A stretch of 64,000 bases of DNA from Chamaea fasciata (GCA_029207755.1 JARCOQ010000002.1:45401744-45465743), one strand, 5' to 3'. Counted from the first letter of the stretch, positions 26,178-39,000 are shown. The notes: generated from the sequence alone by a model not told the origin. Numbers and translations are program-made.

Positions 26178-27970
26178 CTCTTCCTTTTTCTCTTCAGTAC
26201 TAGAGGCTAAATTGAGGCTCAGCTGAGAGTGGCTGCTAATGCCACTGTCTTCATTTCCATCATCATAGTAGACAGTTTGCACTGAGTCCTGGAAGCAAAC
26301 AGGATTCCTGCCCAGCTTCAGCGCCGGTACCTCAACTCTCTCCTCGCTCTCTGATGAGCTCAGTGACAACGTGCTGTGATGGTTTGGACACTGGAAATTC
26401 ATACTGCACTTGACCTTCCCTGCAGCTGGACTTTGAGGCTTTGGAGTAGTTGGCCTGACTGGAATGTGAAGGTTTTCAGCTTCATCTGTACACTGTTGGG
26501 TAGCTTTTGATTCCTCTGAGTCCGAATAAAAGACTTCATTGGGAAATGGACTAATGTCATTCAGAGTAGGTGAAAAGCTATCAGAGTCTGGGATACCTGA
26601 CGACGTCCTGAGGCTTTTATCTTCAGTGACAGCTACAATCATTTCAGCCTCTTTATCCTGAGCAATCACAGGGCTTTGCAAGCAAGGTGTTCCCGGCAAG
26701 GAAGAGTCTGGACTGGACACCGAGGAGGTGCATCTCTTCCTGTCATGATCTGTGCTGCTGGAAACCCTGCGGGAGTAGTCATCGTGCAGCCTGCTGTTCG
26801 ACCTTGTTCTCTGGGACAGCTCACTGGGAGAAGGAGCCATGTTCTTGGGGCTATCCTTCTTCCTTGCAACATCTGTAACATTACTGACAAGTTTCAAAAC
26901 TCGGTCAAAATCCTTTGCTCTGATAGGGCTCTTCCACCGCTTGGATCTCCTCTCAGGGTTTCCACTACTTTTGTCGGAGTCAGCAGAAGCAACACTCACA
27001 GTCCTTGATGGCAGCTGCTTTTCATTCGCAACCTTCAGATCAGCAAGGTTTGAGGTGGACTTCCGTTTGAATGAGCTTTTCTTCAGAAAGTTCAAATTAT
27101 CTGAACTTCGGCTTCTCCAATAGATGATCCTGTTGTTTTCAGAGTCTTTCACCAAAATTTCACAGATCTTTGGTTCAGTGATGACAGGTGATGTTGGCCT
27201 AACACAGCTGTGGCGACTCGGAACTTTATCTGTGTCTAGCAAGTTTATGCGGCCAGCACCGTAAGCCCGCCTGATGCTGCGTGAGCGATGGGTGTTTCTC
27301 AGGAATGACTCGTCGCTCTCCTCCACATCAGAGCAGTCGGAAGCTAAACCATCCACTGCATTCTGGAAATCATGGAGAGGCCCCGAATAGGAATACCTGT
27401 TAGTCTGAACTCGCACCACTGCTCCATTTGAACCATGTTTGCCTATGCTGTTCTCATTTAAGATGTCTGAGCATTCCCTTGTTTGAATTCCTTGTTGAAC
27501 TGAAGACTTCAGCTTCTTGAAAGATCCCATCTTTCTGATAGAAGAAAAGGCATTCCATGTGGATGAGCTGCCCATCACAACCAGAGAACGAGGCCTGTCG
27601 GAGCTGGAATTAGCCCGTTTCCTAGGGGTGGTGAAAAAACGCATGATTTTGGAAGGGCTGAGCTTATCCTCTTGAAATTCCTCCTCAAGACTGTTGCTGG
27701 TGCTGTGTTCCCCATTATGGCTGGCACAGGTAGTCTGGTTTTGGGGCTCTTTATTATCCATAACTATACAAGTAACGGTGGTGCCATTTCCACAGCCATT
27801 CGGAAATGTTGTCATGTCCTCGATGCTGTAGGCATGGAGGCAGAGGCTGGGGTAGCTCAAAGCAACACTGCTGTCTCCACCAGCTGACCTCACTGCCTCC
27901 CCTCCATCAGCTACACCTCGGTTTGCCTTGCCTTCACATGGACTGGGTGAGCTGAGCTCCTCAGGTGGTG
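26178..27970 (-). CDS. SPATA13: SPATA13 coding exon 2: large Ser/Arg-rich N-terminal region of the long isoform
   Basis: This exon is 1793 nt. With the G supplied by exon 1 it gives 598 codons, and it leaves in phase 0 (GAAGAG|gtaaga), which fits exon 3. The chain is low in hydrophobic residues, with no signal peptide or membrane segment, and looks mostly disordered. It is rich in Ser, Arg and Lys in kinase-site-like settings: MRFFTTPRKRANSSSDRPRS, SIRKMGSFKKLKSSV, RSRSIRRAYGAGRINLLD, YWRSRSSDNLNFLKKSSFKR and SKRWKSPIRAKDFDRVLKLV. The last of these is the likeliest short helical element. Acidic Ser clusters (DCSDVEESDESFL, SDSEESKATQ) alternate with the basic ones. Such a long exon is known for the long isoforms of SPATA13 and ARHGEF4. 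The first in-frame Met is at 27815. No internal stop or frameshift was seen. Confidence 0.9.
27813..27815 (-). other. SPATA13: Alternative SPATA13 start codon inside exon 2
   Basis: This is the first in-frame ATG of the large exon (MTTFPNGCGNG), in the context GAGGACATGA with G at -3 and A at +4. Starting here, the protein through the SH3 exon is 821 residues. From memory, the human long isoform is 1277 residues and its SH3 exon would end near residue 827, which fits this start better than the 894-residue option. That comparison rests on recalled lengths, not on an alignment. Confidence 0.5.
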
Positions 27971-27978
27971 CTGCCTGC
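27971..27978 (-). promoter_or_regulatory. Tandem splice acceptors GCAG|GCAG before exon 2
   Basis: The minus strand reads ttttgttttcctgatgcaggcag|CACC. Two AG acceptors lie 4 nt apart, so the exon can start at 27974 or 27970. Only the downstream one keeps the frame with the ATG of exon 1. The upstream one turns that ATG into a short upstream open frame ending at TGA and leaves initiation to 27815. Which one is used sets the N-terminus. Confidence 0.55.
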
Positions 27979-29705
27979 ATCAGGAAAACAAAAGCCACCA
28001 TCAAGAAATTTTCTTAACAAGTCCCCAACAAAAAGAAGTTTCAGCTACACTGTAGGAAACAAAGACACACACAAAATGAAGGATTTCTTCTATGGTGAAC
28101 AAAGGTGTGTTGCAGGGGTGCAGAGAAGGCATTTTTAACTCCCTCAAAGTTTAATTGCTTTAGTTAGCAATTTAAGAGACCAGAATAATTTCAATATGTA
28201 CTTGTTTCTCTAATGCTAATCAGCTAATAAATTAGTATGACTAGCACACCTAACTTACAATGAATGGTAAATACAATTCTCACACACATTTAAGAGAAAG
28301 AAATTCCCAGTAACAGCAATCCAGCCTTCAACCTCACGTGCTCTGCACTGAGCCCCAAGACACATGGGAGGTTTTCATATAAAACACGTTCATCAAGTGA
28401 CACCTAATTCTCAAACAGGAGGCAAGGAAAAGGAAAACAGGCATAATTTTTCCTAGACTTGTTTCTGTTGGAAGGCTGTGTGACACTTGACTGACTTGTC
28501 TGTCCCCTGGCACATAAAATCCTGAAAAATTACATCAAGTGCACAGCAAAGTCATTTTCCCTACAAAAGAAAACAAGAATTAAAAGCAGTATGCCCAGAA
28601 GCCACCCTATGCTGTGGTGACAGCAAGATGAAAACTTGAATCGGGAAGTGACTGCAGTGTTTGGGACATGCTGTAAGGGATCCCCTGCTCAGTTGAGCCT
28701 GAGATCCAGCAGACCACATCACAGTCCAGTGCCTGGTAGGAAAGTTGTGGGGGGACGACCGACCATGTGTCTCCTGACCCAGCCAGGGGTCTTTGCCAGG
28801 CAGGCGTTTTCCCCACCAAGATAAACAATGCCCCAAAAACCCCTGGGGTTCAGCAAGGGACAGGAGGGTCTTCGAAAACTTGCCACTGTCGGGGGGAGGG
28901 GTCACGGGGGCGGCTGGGGGACTTCCCCCTCGTCCCGAAACAAGGAGAGAACGCGTACAGCTGCGCTTTGGGGACGGCGGCAGCCCCCGACCCTTCTTTG
29001 TCTCTTCCCCATGGCAAAGGCCGGGCGGCTGGGGGGCAGCGGGGCCGGGGGTTTGGGCGAGGCGGAGGCGCAGCGACAGGAGGTGCAGGAGCCCGCCGGG
29101 GGTTCCATGGCGAGGACACCGCCGGGGAGCCCGGCGGGACCCGCAGAGCCAGTCCCACTTCCACGTGAAACGCGGCAGCCCCGGAGCCCGTGCCCGCTGG
29201 CTTTCGGGTTGCTCCCTCCTGAGCGCACTTTGAAAGTTTTGCGAGCCTCTGCTCCTCCGCGGATAAAAGGACTTGCCTGCGCTTCAGCGAGACGCCTGGA
29301 ACATCCCCCGCCGCAGTTTTTAATCCCCGCTATTGAGGAGGTCGCGGCGGAGCCTGCGGGCCAGCAGGGCAGGGCAGAGCCGGGCCGAACCCCGCCGCCA
29401 CGGCACCCGGGCCGGACAAAAGCCCGCCGGGCACCCAACCCTCGGCCGGTCCCTGCGTCCTGGTACCACTTGCAACTTTCCACGCGGAAAGAAAACACCA
29501 AACGCTAAAGGAGCACAAGACACTGCTCTCGGCAGGGCAGTTCTCACAGAAAGAGGCTCTGGGAGAAAGTGCACCTGAGCGGGCAGAAGGGGCGCGGGGG
29601 GGCAGGCGGGAGAACAAACACAGCGAGATGAGATTATAAACCCAGCTCACAGCGTGGAGCCCGCAACAGATTCTCCGGGAAGTAGCCCCGGAGCAGCGCC
29701 CTTAC
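27971..29705 (-). other. SPATA13 intron 1 (1.7 kb)
   Basis: Donor gtaagg at 29705 inside the CpG island and acceptor at 27971 (or 27975). The part nearest exon 1 is GC-rich and probably promoter-associated. The rest, 27.98-28.85 kb, shows nothing recognisable. Confidence 0.75.
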
Positions 29706-29769
29706 CTGCGGAGAGCCGGGGCTGCCCGCCGCCACCACCGCGCGCCCCGGCGGCTGCCCGCTCCCGCAT
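29706..29769 (-). CDS. SPATA13: SPATA13 exon 1, possible coding part
   Basis: Within the CpG island the minus strand has ATG at 29769, preceded by gccatagcg (G at -3), then 21 Ala/Gly/Arg-rich codons (MRERAAAGARGGGGGQPRLS, then Ala) and a strong donor, CCGCAG|gtaagg. The remaining single G gives phase 1. Joined to the acceptor ending at 27971 it continues as APPEELSSPS in the large open frame. Joined to the acceptor 4 nt earlier it meets TGA after three codons. The exon itself is well supported by its position, its donor and the intron phase. Whether this ATG or the one at 27815 starts the protein cannot be settled here. The peptide is low complexity and may not be conserved. The 5' untranslated part and the transcription start are not visible. 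Confidence 0.6.
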
Positions 29770-29789
29770 CGCTATGGCAGCGGCGCCCG

Positions 29790-29823
29790 GCGGGGCGGGG
29801 CGGGGCGGGGCGGGGCGGGGCGC
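29790..29823 (+). repeat. (GGGGC)n run, overlapping GC boxes
   Basis: Six or so perfect GGGGC units give overlapping GGGGCGGGG motifs, the binding site of Sp/KLF factors, about 20 nt upstream of the exon 1 ATG on the minus strand. The G-rich strand is the plus strand, so a SPATA13 transcript crossing it would carry CCCCG. The four or more G-runs could fold into a G-quadruplex on the template strand. Confidence 0.8.
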
Positions 29824-30052
29824 GCACCCCCGGCTGCTCCGCCCGGCCCCGCGCCCACCGCGGCCCGTCCGTCCGCCCCCGGGACTCCCGCCGGGGCTCC
29901 CGCGCTGCCGCTGGCTGAAAGGAGGCTGCCTTCCTTCCCTGCGCCCGAGGAAGAAACAGCCGCGCAGGGATGGTCACGTTTAGAACCTTAAAATTTTCCT
30001 CGATGGGGCCCCGCCCCGCCTCTCCCTCCGTAGGTCCGTATGTCCTGCTCAC

Positions 30053-33000
30053 GAGTGCAGTTTGGACGGCCCATTGACCAAACTCACGCTTGGTTCCCAG
30101 GCTGCCTTTCTATCCAAAATCTGAACAACTTTTTGGCTTGCTGCTTTTCCTCAGACTTAACAGCAGGAACAACATTTTATGCACAATCTGATACTACAAA
30201 GAAAATTTTGTGAGACAATGTCTTAAAGCCCTGTGTCACGACTCCTGGCAAAGACCTGTACAAACTGGTAGTCCTTGCTCAGACAGTTTATTGTAAAAAA
30301 AAAATATTTCTAGACTTGGACTGGAACTGTAGAGATAATTTCAACAGTTTTATTGTAGCTCAGGTAAGATACAAAAAGAATTGGGGGAAGACAGACTGCA
30401 TGGTAGAGCAGATGCCCTAGAGAACTAGTGAAGGCCATCAGCCCCATTGCCTCTCCTCCAAGACTGGTGTGACTGCACATGCAGTGTAATTACTTCTCTG
30501 GAGAGCAGTAGAGACACACTCCCAAAGGCAAGGTGTAGTCAGGGGATGAGGCAAACAAATGGGCTTAAGGGATGCAGGTCAAATGAGGTAGCAAATAACT
30601 GGGAGTGACTACAGAACTCTCCAGTAGTCAGCAGCAGCAGGCACAGCCTGCCAGCAGCCCTGCTCTTCCAGACACAGCTTTCTGGTACACCCTATGGAAG
30701 GAGTGAATTTGGAATAATGACTTAAATGAGGGGGCAAAGCATGGTTGCTTTACAGTGCTGGGCATGGAAAGCAAAGGAGAAATAAATGCAGATTAAGACT
30801 GGAAATGGTGACATGATGTGGAGAGGGTCCATATGGACCACAGCTGGTGATCTGTGTTAGCTTGGAACTACCTGGGCCTGGGGGAGTTCTCGTGTCAGTG
30901 GTATCTGCTTCAGACCTTGGGAAAGGGGCGTTTCTGAAGGGGAACTCAGTGAAGTTGATTAAACGGGCAAGAGAAGGACCTTAAGTGGCAACATTATGGG
31001 GAAATTTTCATTTATGTGAGACAAGAAGTGTGTCAGAAGTTAAAAGCCACTTTCAACAGGTCTTACTAAACTTATCACACAGCCTCCCTGGTATCTATAA
31101 TGATTTGTCCTGGTCACTTAAAAACTTCTAACAGGCTTATTCAACCCTGAGTTTCAACGGATTTGTGTTCCTATGTTCTTTTCAGTTCCTGTACAGAGAT
31201 ACCCCAGGTATATGCATCACACTGCTTTTGAGTATACTTTTTAATCCACAACCTGTGGCTGCTCAGAGAAGGGAACCTTGAGTTCCTCAGGTCTCCTCTA
31301 TCCACTAGCTGGACAAAAAGACAAAGCAGAGAAAACTGTTGAGCTAACTGAGCCACTAATTTGGGTCTTTTCTTTATCCAGCCAACAGTGTTTCTGAAAC
31401 TTAGGAAATCCTGATAACTGAGATCTGAAAACATCTTTTAAATGTATTTGAAGTTCATCAACAGATTACACAGATTGAAGTGCTAGAAATTATCAAAGAA
31501 GGTATTGACAAATTAACCAAGTGCTCACAAAAACTTAATTTCCTTAGAAAGCCACCCTAAAACTCACTTTAGATAATATACAACAGTATTAGTCAATTAG
31601 ACATTTGTCAAGTTTCTAAAAGTAAATAGTTTTAATCTTCCAGACTTGTTCATCATAGCTTTTCTGCTGGTAGTGCAGTAAAACCCTCTCCTAAATCTTG
31701 CAGGTTCACTCATTCAGTCAGCCCTTCCACATGGGTGTGCTATTCAGAGAAGCTTGGATGCAGTACTCTGAGGAGTGTGTCTGAGAACAGGATTGACTTC
31801 CTGTACTGGAAACCAATAATTAACAAAATCTTTTCTTAATCTGAATTCTTTCTTTTTTGAAGGCTGATAAATGTATACAGTAGTCAGGTGCCATCACACC
31901 AAGGTCTAGTAAAATGATATGAAACAGAATTTATGAACAGAACTGCCATGAGAAAAAAGGCAAACCCCTTCTCCAACTATAAACTTAAACCTCTTTTAGT
32001 TTCATACAAGCCGTAGTGTTTCCTCAAACTTACAAACCAAAGTTTCAAGAGATCAGTCCTTCCTATATTAAGGTTTTTCTACAATCCTAAAAAAGCAAAA
32101 TGAGAGTACTATTACCATTTGCCATTGAGAATCCTTGCTAGTGCAAACAAATTCATAGCACTTGCATGGGTATTTCCGGAAGAATGAGCTATATACTCTG
32201 TTATTTACAGGCTAATATTTTGCCTCCAGATGAACAACAAAAGCTGCAGTGAACAGAAGGGCAATGCCAGCAGTACATGTTATGGTTGACCAAGTACAGC
32301 AATTTATGAAGGAAGGAAGGAACTTCAGAATAAATTCTAGATTGGTATATGCGTGAGATTTCTAATAGTGACTTAACATCACACTTAGCACAACAGAAAT
32401 GAAATGCTTGTTTTAGAAGCTCTAAGTCTGTTCTTTAAAAGAGGTTTAATGCACATGTGACAAGGAGTGAGAAGGATTATTCCAAGTGTAATACAGGTGG
32501 GAAAGGATTACAAAAAATGTGACATGGGAGAATGAATATAGAGTTTTAAAGATGAAGGAACAACCTTCCCCTGGATTTTAATTGGTAATGATACATCTCT
32601 TAGATTTTTCAGAATAGCAAAGGGAACATTTATATAATGAAGTCACACACATAAATCTGAAAAGTCTAAATAAGAATGATTCGATCTACTTCGTTTAGAA
32701 ATCCTCTCTTCCACTCCCTCAACAGTTATTTCTTTCATGTGTCTTTTATAAATACTTTCTAAAAGTCTACTTCAAAGTAGTGATTTTTAAAAAAAAAGGA
32801 TTCTTGAAAGCGAGTACAAACAAAAACAAGCCAAAAGGAATACTTTCAATAAAACATAAAAGCACTTGTCCTACTTCCACAGCTACTGGGCAAGATGGCA
32901 AAGGAAGTAACTCTCTAAGACATACTCTCAATAAATAAATGACCAAATTTAATTATTACGATGCAGGATTACTGAAAAAAGAGATCCCTTTTCTTTAAAT

Positions 33001-36000
33001 CACAATGTCTTTTCCAGGCTGCAGTACATAGCTGAGGCTCCAGTTGTGCAGTCTGCACCTTCCTTTCAGATCCCAGGCAAAGTCTCTTCTGCAAGCAATT
33101 AACCTCCAAGGAATCTTTACATACTGACAGATCCTACAGGNNNNNNNNNNNNNNNNNNNNNNNNNNNNNNNNNNNNNNNNNNNNNNNNNNNNNNNNNNNN
33201 NNNNNNNNNNNNNNNNNNNNNNNNNNNNNNNNNNNNNNNNGCTAGTTCTACCTTTAGTTTGTCAATTTCCACTTTTTGTTTGAATTTACTCTCTCAAGAA
33301 TGCCTTGGATCAGAAAAGCTAGAAAAGAATAACCTGAGCAAAGCAGGTGACAAGGGCTACAACAATATTTATGTGCTAGGTCTTTTCAATAACATTTGTT
33401 TTCTGAATGAAGCTTGCCAGAAAACTTCAAAGCAATTATAAACTTTCATCTAATAGTCATCATTCTGTTTTTCTGCTGTTGTAGTAACTAATTATTTTTT
33501 TCATTATTAGTAGTAAACTCAAAATTTTTTTTTTAAAGCATGGATGATCACAATAAGCAAACTATTCATTTTTTCCAAAAAAGAAGTTACCTAATTTTAA
33601 AGATGCAGAAAACACACAATGCCACTCACTTGCAAATTTGTCTCGATGGGAACCAGACACAAATTTATGAATTTTGGACTAGCTTATTTGTCCTGTTTTA
33701 AAGAAACCTGTACATATTAAATTAGAATTTTTATCTGCAGTATACCCAAGGAAAATTCTTGCAGTCTTATGCGTTTTCTAATATTTCAATTGTTTCTAGG
33801 AATCAGTACAAATAACGCATTTTGACTACCTCTGCAAGATATGGCAGCTGCACAAGTTAGTCACATTTTGATGGGAAATTATATTATTTTTAAGATCAGA
33901 ACACTCTAAATGCAACTGTCTTCCTATTAGAACAGCAAGGAAGAAATTCTAGCTTTAGTTGCCTGAGTTGGAGTTGAGTTGTCTGTCTATGGTACCAAAG
34001 TGCATAACTGCCTGCAGTGGAGGAACTGGAAACAGTGCTCCAAGAGACTTTTATGGCCATTGGCTCAGACACCCATATTCCTATAACTAGTGGTAAAAGA
34101 ACTCTGTATTCTTCTACCACCAAAAGTAATGGTAAATTATCTGAAAAAAAGGGAACACCCACTTCAGGCAGGAGAGATGTCTTTATGACTTCCTCCTTGG
34201 GGCTGGAGAAGACAGATTCTGGATTTTGTTTCCCTCTGACCCTGGCAGTTCAGCATACTTTTCTCAGCATAAGTGCCATATGCGTAAAATATGCGATGAT
34301 AGGAGTAGTGCCTTATAACCTATGGGTCTGCAAGGACCAATCCATCAGTGCTCCTCTGGCACTTTGATGCTTACAGTGATGATAGCTATAAAAAGTGCAC
34401 ACATAGGGAAAATAATCCATTATCTACCCGTGCAGAGGGCAAACCCTAAATTCCGTTTTTTGAAAGGAGTTCAGATTCAAGTGCCTGTTTCAAGATTCAA
34501 TTGACTATTTTGATGATGGTCCATTTATCTTCTAAGCTGGAGTTAGAAGATTTGGCTAATAATTTATGCCTTGTAGGAGCACAGGATAGCTCTGAACCTG
34601 AAAGATTTCACATAGTCTTACTAAAAAAGTTAATTTATGTTGGTGAGCTGTCTTTGCTTTCATTCCTGTCAGTGACACTGGCCTTTGTAAAAAGACCTTA
34701 CACTTCAGGTTCAGAAAATCAATTGAGGAAAACCTTACTAGCCATTCTCTCAACATGCTGGGGTATATAATTAAATTGCTAAGCTGGAGATATGAGCCAT
34801 GTTTCCAGTTCCAGTACGAAAGGGCAGCAGATTGCACAAATTCTGTCCTAGGGTCTGTCTTTTATCTAAGCAATACTGAATACCTGAGGCAGATCTCTTC
34901 CTGCCTCTTGCCTTTCATTACATAATTCAGCAAACTCTGTTTCTATGCCAGGACAGGAATGGCTGCCTCTTTGTCTTGCTACCATACACTAACCTGGAGA
35001 TGCTGTTTCTCCCCACAGACCACTTGATCCTGTTCTCCTCATCTCCTTTGATCTGCTTGGTCTCTAAGGGTGAAGGTAGAAATGGTGACTCCTGCCAATC
35101 TAAGAGCATGCTACCACCTAAAGGGAGAGATGCTGGACATGCCCTCTGCTTTTTTCCGCCAGGCTGTGAGCTGAAGCAGCTCCCCTGGCTGCACCCGAGC
35201 TGTTGCTCGGCAGGAGGTGGAAGCAAGCATCCAAAGGCAGGGGGGGAAGCACAGGAATGAGAGTGGAAATGCTTTCCACAAGCAACAGGACTCCTGAAAT
35301 GGGTCCAAACTTGAAATTTTTCTCAGGAGCTGCTCAAGAGTGCTGTGAATTGGAAAGGGCTGGGGGACCATGCAGTTGCCCCCAGCAGTTCCCCATGTTC
35401 CTTGTCTCTGCCACAGGGTGCCAGAGTGTGTGGGTGGGAGGTGGGTGTGTGAGTGGTGGTGCTGGGTGGGTGCCTGTAGCAGATTCACACAAGAGACACA
35501 AATAATCACCGAACTCTGTGGCAACATCACAAACAGGAAATATTTTTGACTGTGTCCTCTGGAAAGCCAGGGAAATACTTTCTCCAGAAAACAGTTAATT
35601 TAATTTTTTATGATGCATTGTTGTGTCAGACTCAGAGATTATGATCAATCATTAAGGTAAATAGAGATTTTAATCTGCTTTGCATTCAGTCTCTGATTCA
35701 GTTTCAATTCCAGCTTCACCACAAAATAGTACAAATATAATCACAGTGTACCTCAAACCAACCATTTTAAAACAACTCAGTAAGGATGCTGCCTAACTCT
35801 TTTTTGATGCAGCAAAAATCTTGGCAGGCCAATCTATACTCGAGTAGTTTATTCAGTCTCATTGGTAGGATGAACACTGCATAGAGGCTAACATTTAGTA
35901 TTGTGCTGGAATCAGTTGGTTTAAAGCCTGTTTTCACCAGTTTCTGCAGCAGCAGGGAACAGGGCCTCCCTGTCTGTGCCTGCAGCCAAACCATATGCAG

Positions 36001-39000
36001 CATATGTTCAGCTGAGGCACTGCTGACACCCCCTGTCAGCATCTGGTAATTTTCCTAGCAGCGACAAGACTTACATGAAAGTTTTAACTCTGAAACTCCT
36101 GAAGAGCCACAGACAGTACATTCCAGAATAATAGTTTTAACCAAAGAGCCAGAGTTGCACCTTTGTAACCAGCCAATTTCAGCAGGCTGCAGTATCATCT
36201 TTTACTTCACTGTAACAGGTCAAGAGAAGATACTTGATTTGTGACAAATCCTGCTATTGCTCAGCTCAAAAGCAGCTCCTGCTCAATGTTCAGCCCTCAG
36301 AGTCATAGATACTGCTGCCTGAGAAATACTGAAATAACAGTCATCCTGCTCCATGCACAATATTCTGTGTCTTGATTTTCCATCACTTAATCAAAACACG
36401 TCATACAATTAAACACTTGGAAATTATTCAAAATTGACGATTACATCTTTCATTCTTCTGAAGGTTAAGAAACCCTTCCTAAAGTTTAGAGTAAGACACA
36501 ATGACTTCTACTAAATCATTCAGCATCCCAATGAAGCATTTTCTCTTTTCTCTCTTCCTAGTCTTACTTCTCTCATGACCTAGAGAACCAAAGCTACACC
36601 ACAGTTACTAGTAGAAACTAACAAGCAATTTTCAGCCAAATCTCATTTTACTGGAACCTCTAAGCTTTTGAGAGCTTATTAGTTCAGATTTAACCTGGTA
36701 TTAAGTGAGAGAGAGTGAAATCCAGGCTTTATAGCAAGCATTAAACAGCTTTGCTAACACATAGTAATGAAAAGCAATTAGCATACGACCAAGTCCAGGC
36801 TCATTTCACTTAAACCAGGAACTGTTTCCCCAGAGAGGATATTGAGCACTTGTGACTACTTTCTGCTGCAGTATTCTTACATGGAATCACGTGGTGCTTT
36901 CATCCTATGCTGAGAGTTTTAGAAAATAATTCACTAGTATCAGCAACCCACTTTGTTCCCATAAACTTCTACCTATTTCCTGACTTCCGTTAATGGGTAA
37001 ATGGTAGTTGTTAGCTTAGCTAATTATGCTTAAAGTTACAGAGAAACCTCTCTAATTTACCAAAGACTCCTAAAAGCTCGGTTTTCTTTGGGTTTTTGCT
37101 TATTCCCCAGAAAAGCACAGCAGCCAACTTGACGGCCATTACTCCAAGAAAACTGGCAGTCAGCAAGTTGCTTAATCCTCAGTTTACTTGCATACTGATT
37201 TCATACCACAAGGTCAGTTAGAGTGCATAGCTAGAGCTGTGATCTTGCACACGTTTTAAGTAGGTGATTCTCTGCTGTTGCATGCTTAAAATCACACTGA
37301 TCCGAAGAGATAATCTACAATAAATGTGTGTGCACCTGATAGTTAAAGTGGGGGAGTAAGGGCAAAGGCCAAGAGTGTGATTGTTTATTTTTAAAAGATA
37401 CGTTTATTAACATGCAGGTGTATTTGAATTAAAGTGAGACTGCTCCAACAGTTTCTAGAGCGGAACTGTGCCTTGGGCTTTGGCCAGCCTTAAATATAAG
37501 TCTGAAAGCAAAATTCAGGTTTAGTTTTTAGTTCTGAATTACCACTGTTTGCAGGTGATACCAGGACCAAAATCAAAGAGTATCTCCTTCCCTGCCTAGC
37601 AGGAAAGGCAGGAGCTGCCATTTTGGAAGTAATTTTCCTTGTTTGTAGATGGAATTAAACCAAATCACTTTTAAGTTTCAGGTCCTGTCTTTTTCCTTGT
37701 AAACAATAGAAGATTATGGTTTTCATCTGCATACAAAACAGTGAGAACAACTTTTCAGAAACAGTATGTTACAGCACTTTTTCAATGCCAAATGCATTAC
37801 AACACAGACCAATGGTACTGTCTTCTCCTGAAAAAAGTTTCATAGAAAGAATAATAATTAATACTGTAGTTTGCACAGGCTACACCATAGTATGATCACA
37901 TTAAGATACATTTGGTCACTCCATATTTCTCCTGGCTTCCCAAAATGTAAGGAACAGATCAACTTAGTACCCTTTGGCAAAGTCTGCCTTTCAAAATTTC
38001 TGAGTGACAGTGGAGGACAGCGCCCCAGCCCAGTGCTATCAGTGATGACACGGTGGTGCACACAGCCACCAGTGGCTCAGCTCTGTGGCTGGATGGGCTT
38101 CTGCCCAGGGAAGGTGGGTCCAGGAACCTGGGGTAATGCCAGGGAATTTGCCCCCCAATGCCACTGCCAGTGGGATCCCCTTGAAGTCACAGAGTACAAG
38201 CAGCCAATTGCACGGTGTGTGAGTTCCGCCGTGAATAACGCTCAAATGGCTTTGCTAGATGAACTGCACAGATTATCTGCAACTCTGAAAACCATATACA
38301 CAATAACAGAGGGACAAACCACACTGCAGCCAACACACAAAACTTTAGATATTTTGATATTAGTCTCAGTCTTGGTTTTGCACTTAACTGGAAAAACTAA
38401 TAAAACCATGATTTTAATATGTAATTAATTACAACCATATATACCTAAATGGTTATGTCTTCCAGCAGCCACTAACTACAAGGTTTGCTGTTCTGGATAA
38501 TATTTAATCTGAATGTATGAAAATCCATTTCACAAAATATTGTCTGGTTACAGTACAAACCTCATTCCAGAAAACCTTCTTGGTATTTGAAAGAGCTTGT
38601 TGTTTCTTGGATTCTGGGCTCAGTTCTGCTGAGCCCTCTGTAAGCCCTTAAGTGCCTCTGAGAGGAAAAGGGACTCAGCATGATTCAGACACAGTCAGTA
38701 CCTTGTGGAATTGAGCCTTAAGTTAATGTATAACAAATGGCTGCACAGTAGTGTGTGAAATCAGCAAGTTAAACATACACTTATAATAACTGTAACACAG
38801 AAGAAAGAATATTTACAGGACCATTTCATTAAAATCTTTGTCTTGAAGAGTCTCGTGTGCAGCATTCCTATATATTTACCAATCTAAAGAAAAGGTTTGG
38901 GAGTGTGCTGGTGAAAGTAAAATTAAGTAGTCAAGGCAGAAATAATCAAAAGTTGCAACCAAAGCCTCCTAGTTAAATATAGTGCAGACTGTGATCTGGT

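Larger units (their letters stand above)
202..29769 (-). other. SPATA13: SPATA13 (Asef2) gene, 5' portion, gene span within window
   Basis: Six coding exons in one order on the minus strand form a single open frame of 894 codons when joined at GT/AG sites. Identity rests on the last four exons, which match my memory of the short human SPATA13 protein almost residue for residue: RRPISVIGGV, PPYKAVSARFRP, STPIGLDRVGRRRQMR, DGGTE.SALVDDNGSEED and [13 protein letters not shown]. The paralogue ARHGEF4 reads differently after the SH3 RT loop, and ARHGEF9 lacks the upstream region. Asef2 is a cytoplasmic and membrane-edge Rho-family exchange factor for Cdc42 and Rac1. APC binding to its N-terminal region plus SH3 relieves autoinhibition (family knowledge). 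The DH and PH exons are not in this window; they should lie to the left of position 1. Confidence 0.93.
28880..30040. promoter_or_regulatory. CpG island, presumed SPATA13 promoter
   Basis: About 1.1 kb is sharply richer in G+C and in CpG than its flanks, which are AT-rich. It covers SPATA13 exon 1 and its donor. There is no clear TATA box at a fixed distance; repeated GGGGCGGGG boxes sit just upstream of the ATG. Boundaries are by eye. Long open frames in all six frames here follow from the base composition and are not taken as genes. Confidence 0.85.

Noticed and set aside
28767..29508. Overlapping long plus-strand open frames, up to 226 codons, in the CpG island
   Set aside because: They occur in all frames at once, are Pro/Arg/Ala/Gly-rich, and match no family. 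GC-rich sequence lacks stop codons.
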